Below are positions 5,948 to 7,214 of a stretch of 7,214 bases of DNA, piece by piece. Every line of letters starts with the position of its first letter. Position 1 is the first letter of the stretch. Position numbers and translations under genes: made by a program. Below the pieces are notes generated by a model, which made no database searches, was not told the DNA's origin, and saw nothing but the letters and a program-made list of their open reading frames with translations. The stretch lies in contig SXJH01000177.1 in NCBI GenBank assembly GCA_005779435.1, forward strand, positions 1 through 7,214. The letters run 5' to 3'. Source of the DNA: Nitrosomonas sp. (lineage in GTDB: Bacteria > Pseudomonadota > Gammaproteobacteria > Burkholderiales > Nitrosomonadaceae).

Positions 5948-6769
5948 TTAAGCCGGCTTACCGATTATCGATTGGGTAATGGAATCCGAACGGGCAATGG
6001 TTCCTTCGGTCGGGGAACTGGGGCTGGCAGTGTAGAGTTTTTTAGCCATACGTCCGGCAAGATAAGCTTCCCGTCCCGCCTCAACCGCTTTGCGCATCGC
6101 CGAGGCCATCAATACCGGTTGTTTCGCTGCGGCAATCGCCGTATTCATCAACACCCCGTCACACCCCAGCTCCATCGCAATCGTGGCGTCCGAAGCCGTG
6201 CCGACACCCGCATCGACCAATACCGGAATCTTGGCGCTGTCGATGATGATTTGCAAATTCCAAGGATTCAAAATACCCATCCCTGAGCCGATTAAGGAAG
6301 CCAGCGGCATGACAGCGACACAGCCCATCTCTTCCAATTGCTTGGCGACGATCGGATCGTCGGAAGTGTAGACCATCACCTGAAAACCTTCTTTGATCAG
6401 AATCTCTGCCGCTTTGAGCGTTTCCACCATATTCGGATAAAGCGTTCTCGGATCGCCCAACACTTCCAATTTAACCAAGCTATGCCCGTCCAGCAGTTCG
6501 CGCGCTAAACGCAGCGTACGCACTGCATCTTCAACGGTATAGCATCCTGCGGTATTCGGTAGCAGCGTGTATCGCGAAGGCGGCAGAACTTCCAACAGAT
6601 TGGGTTCATTGGCGTTTTGACCGATATTGGTGCGCCGGATTGCCACTGTAATGATTTCCGCCCCGCTCGCCTCAACAGCCGCACGGGTTTCATGGAAATC
6701 CTTATATTTTCCCGTACCGACCAATAGGCGCGAGGTATAGGTTTTTCCGGCAATGGTGAGATTATCCAT
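5948..6769 (-). CDS. thiG: Thiazole synthase ThiG
   Basis: ThiG condenses 1-deoxy-D-xylulose 5-phosphate, dehydroglycine and the sulfur carried by ThiS thiocarboxylate to form the thiazole phosphate of thiamine. The 273-residue TIM-barrel protein shows the expected features: LLVGTGKY near the start (15-22), NTAGC (72-76), the LVKLEVLGD strand (98-106) with Lys100 as the Schiff-base lysine, VMVYTSDDP (131-139), MPLASLIGSGMGI (154-166) and VLVDAGVGTASDA (183-195) for phosphate binding. It ends in an extended GKPA tail. It begins 23 bases after the stop of thiS, its direct partner, and is followed 29 bases later by trmB. All catalytic positions I can place are present, so it should be functional. 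Confidence 0.97.
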   Translation of the reverse strand: MDNLTIAGKTYTSRLLVGTGKYKDFHETRAAVEASGAEIITVAIRRTNIGQNANEPNLLEVLPPSRYTLLPNTAGCYTVEDAVRTLRLARELLDGHSLVKLEVLGDPRTLYPNMVETLKAAEILIKEGFQVMVYTSDDPIVAKQLEEMGCVAVMPLASLIGSGMGILNPWNLQIIIDSAKIPVLVDAGVGTASDATIAMELGCDGVLMNTAIAAAKQPVLMASAMRKAVEAGREAYLAGRMAKKLYTASPSSPTEGTIARSDSITQSIIGKPA

Positions 6770-6792
6770 AAACTTTATTATTCGAATTGAAA

Positions 6793-6996
6793 TTAACCGC
6801 CGCCGACCGCGACCACCACTTCCAATCGATCGCCATGCATTAGCGTTTGTTCTGAGAATCGGCTTCTCGGTACGATTTCACCATTGCACTCAATGGCGAC
6901 TCGTTTACCCTGTAGCGCGAGATGATCGATGAGTTGCGCGACGTTGAGCGAGGTTTCAAACTGTTGCGATTGTCCGTTGATGATCAGTTGTATCAT
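6793..6996 (-). CDS. thiS: Sulfur carrier protein ThiS
   Basis: ThiS is a small ubiquitin-like protein whose C-terminal glycine is adenylated and converted to a thiocarboxylate that gives sulfur to ThiG. With the ATG at 6996 it is 67 residues, the normal size. It has the family start MIQLIINGQ, the IECNGEIVPRSRF segment (35-47), HGDRLEVV (54-61) and the essential Gly-Gly end, here as AVGGG. A longer frame back to a TTG at 7038 would add 14 residues before the conserved beginning and is unlikely. No clear Shine-Dalgarno sequence is seen. It is the first gene of the thiS-thiG-trmB run. Confidence 0.95.
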   Translation of the reverse strand: MIQLIINGQSQQFETSLNVAQLIDHLALQGKRVAIECNGEIVPRSRFSEQTLMHGDRLEVVVAVGGG

Positions 6997-7046
6997 GAAA
7001 AAATACGCCGGGTTTTCTATTGGATTTGTGTGCCGCAATTTAACGA

Positions 7047-7071
7047 CGGTAATTTTAACATGCCGTTACCG
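7047..7071. other. Short inverted repeat upstream of thiS
   Basis: CGGTAA (7047-7052) and TTACCG (7066-7071) flank a 13-base AT-rich stretch. Read leftwards this stretch contains TTAAAAT, a fair -10-like sequence without a convincing -35. It may be the native promoter or operator region of the thiS operon. No thiamine pyrophosphate riboswitch core is seen here. Confidence 0.25.
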
Positions 7072-7103
7072 ACTCATCGAAAAAAGCATCATCCACGTTT
7101 TCC

Positions 7104-7214
7104 TGTTAGCAACAAATAGAATTGTCCGGTTTTATAGCAAATAAATTGTCCGCTTTGAACCGCATTGAATTAGTGAGTTAATTCGTTGCGTAGTTGTTGC
7201 GGCGGATTCACGCG
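7104..7214. mobile_element. Probable terminus of an insertion sequence (IS21-like?), partial
   Basis: Two imperfect direct repeats with the core AATTGTCCG lie at 7120-7128 and 7144-7152, each preceded by CAAATA and followed by G/C-TTT. Serial short repeats of this kind, starting from a TGT (7104-7106), are typical of IS21-family ends. Read leftwards, a frame open at the window edge ends at TAA 7172-7170 (last residues QLRNELTH) and could be the C-terminus of a transposition protein. The element body, other end and target duplication are outside the window, so the family is a guess. Confidence 0.4.
7131..7159 (-). promoter_or_regulatory. Candidate outward promoter in the element end, facing thiS
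   Basis: Read leftwards: TTCAAA (7159-7154), exactly 17 bases, then TATAAA (7136-7131). This matches consensus at four and five of six positions and is the best promoter-like sequence upstream of thiS. Transcription would start near 7124, leaving a leader of about 130 bases to the thiS ATG. Confidence 0.4.

Noticed and set aside
6997..7038. Longer ThiS starting at TTG 7038
   Set aside because: The extra 14 residues precede the conserved ThiS beginning, and the ATG at 6996 gives the normal family length.

Overview
The window looks like ordinary chromosome from a proteobacterium, most likely a betaproteobacterium. The evidence is a thiS-thiG-trmB gene run, a NudB of the enterobacterial/betaproteobacterial type, and a well-conserved proteobacterial Mfd. 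An autotrophic ammonia oxidiser of the Nitrosomonas kind would fit the base composition and the carbonic anhydrase, but that is inference: no rRNA or lineage-defining marker is present.

Left part (1-3325): the first 600 codons of mfd (transcription-repair coupling factor) run leftwards off the window edge. A short divergent intergenic region with promoter-like elements separates mfd from a rightward pair: an exported tetratricopeptide (TPR) protein resembling the T-component of some TRAP systems, and nudB (dihydroneopterin triphosphate pyrophosphatase, folate pathway).

Centre (3326-5243): this is the unusual part. A leftward gene at 3583-4608 encodes a 341-residue protein whose C-terminal domain matches the zeta-class (cadmium-type) carbonic anhydrases known from marine diatoms, with the metal-ligand pattern Cys...His...Cys intact. 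Just upstream lies a second leftward gene (4707-4955) for an 82-residue protein that has the same first 18 residues but no enzyme domain, only a low-complexity TPEP-repeat tail. The shared 18 residues look like an amphipathic helix. The 54 bases encoding them are identical in the two genes, and so is almost all of the leader and ribosome-binding site. The result is a direct duplication of promoter, leader and N-terminal tag. A helix tag followed by a Pro/Ala/Ser/Glu-rich linker and then an enzyme resembles cargo-targeting peptides of bacterial microcompartments, or a membrane-anchoring helix. This is the best candidate here for something undescribed.

Right part (5244-7214): the leftward run thiS-thiG-trmB is tightly spaced and probably one operon. 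It makes the sulfur carrier and thiazole synthase for thiamine, plus the tRNA m7G46 methyltransferase. The last ~110 bases carry paired AATTGTCCG direct repeats that look like the terminus of an insertion sequence (possibly IS21-like). A promoter-like sequence inside it faces thiS, so the element may now drive the operon.

How the genes connect: mfd, nudB, thiSG and trmB are housekeeping genes with no shared pathway. The carbonic anhydrase and its tag-only neighbour appear to form a two-gene module placed between trmB and nudB.
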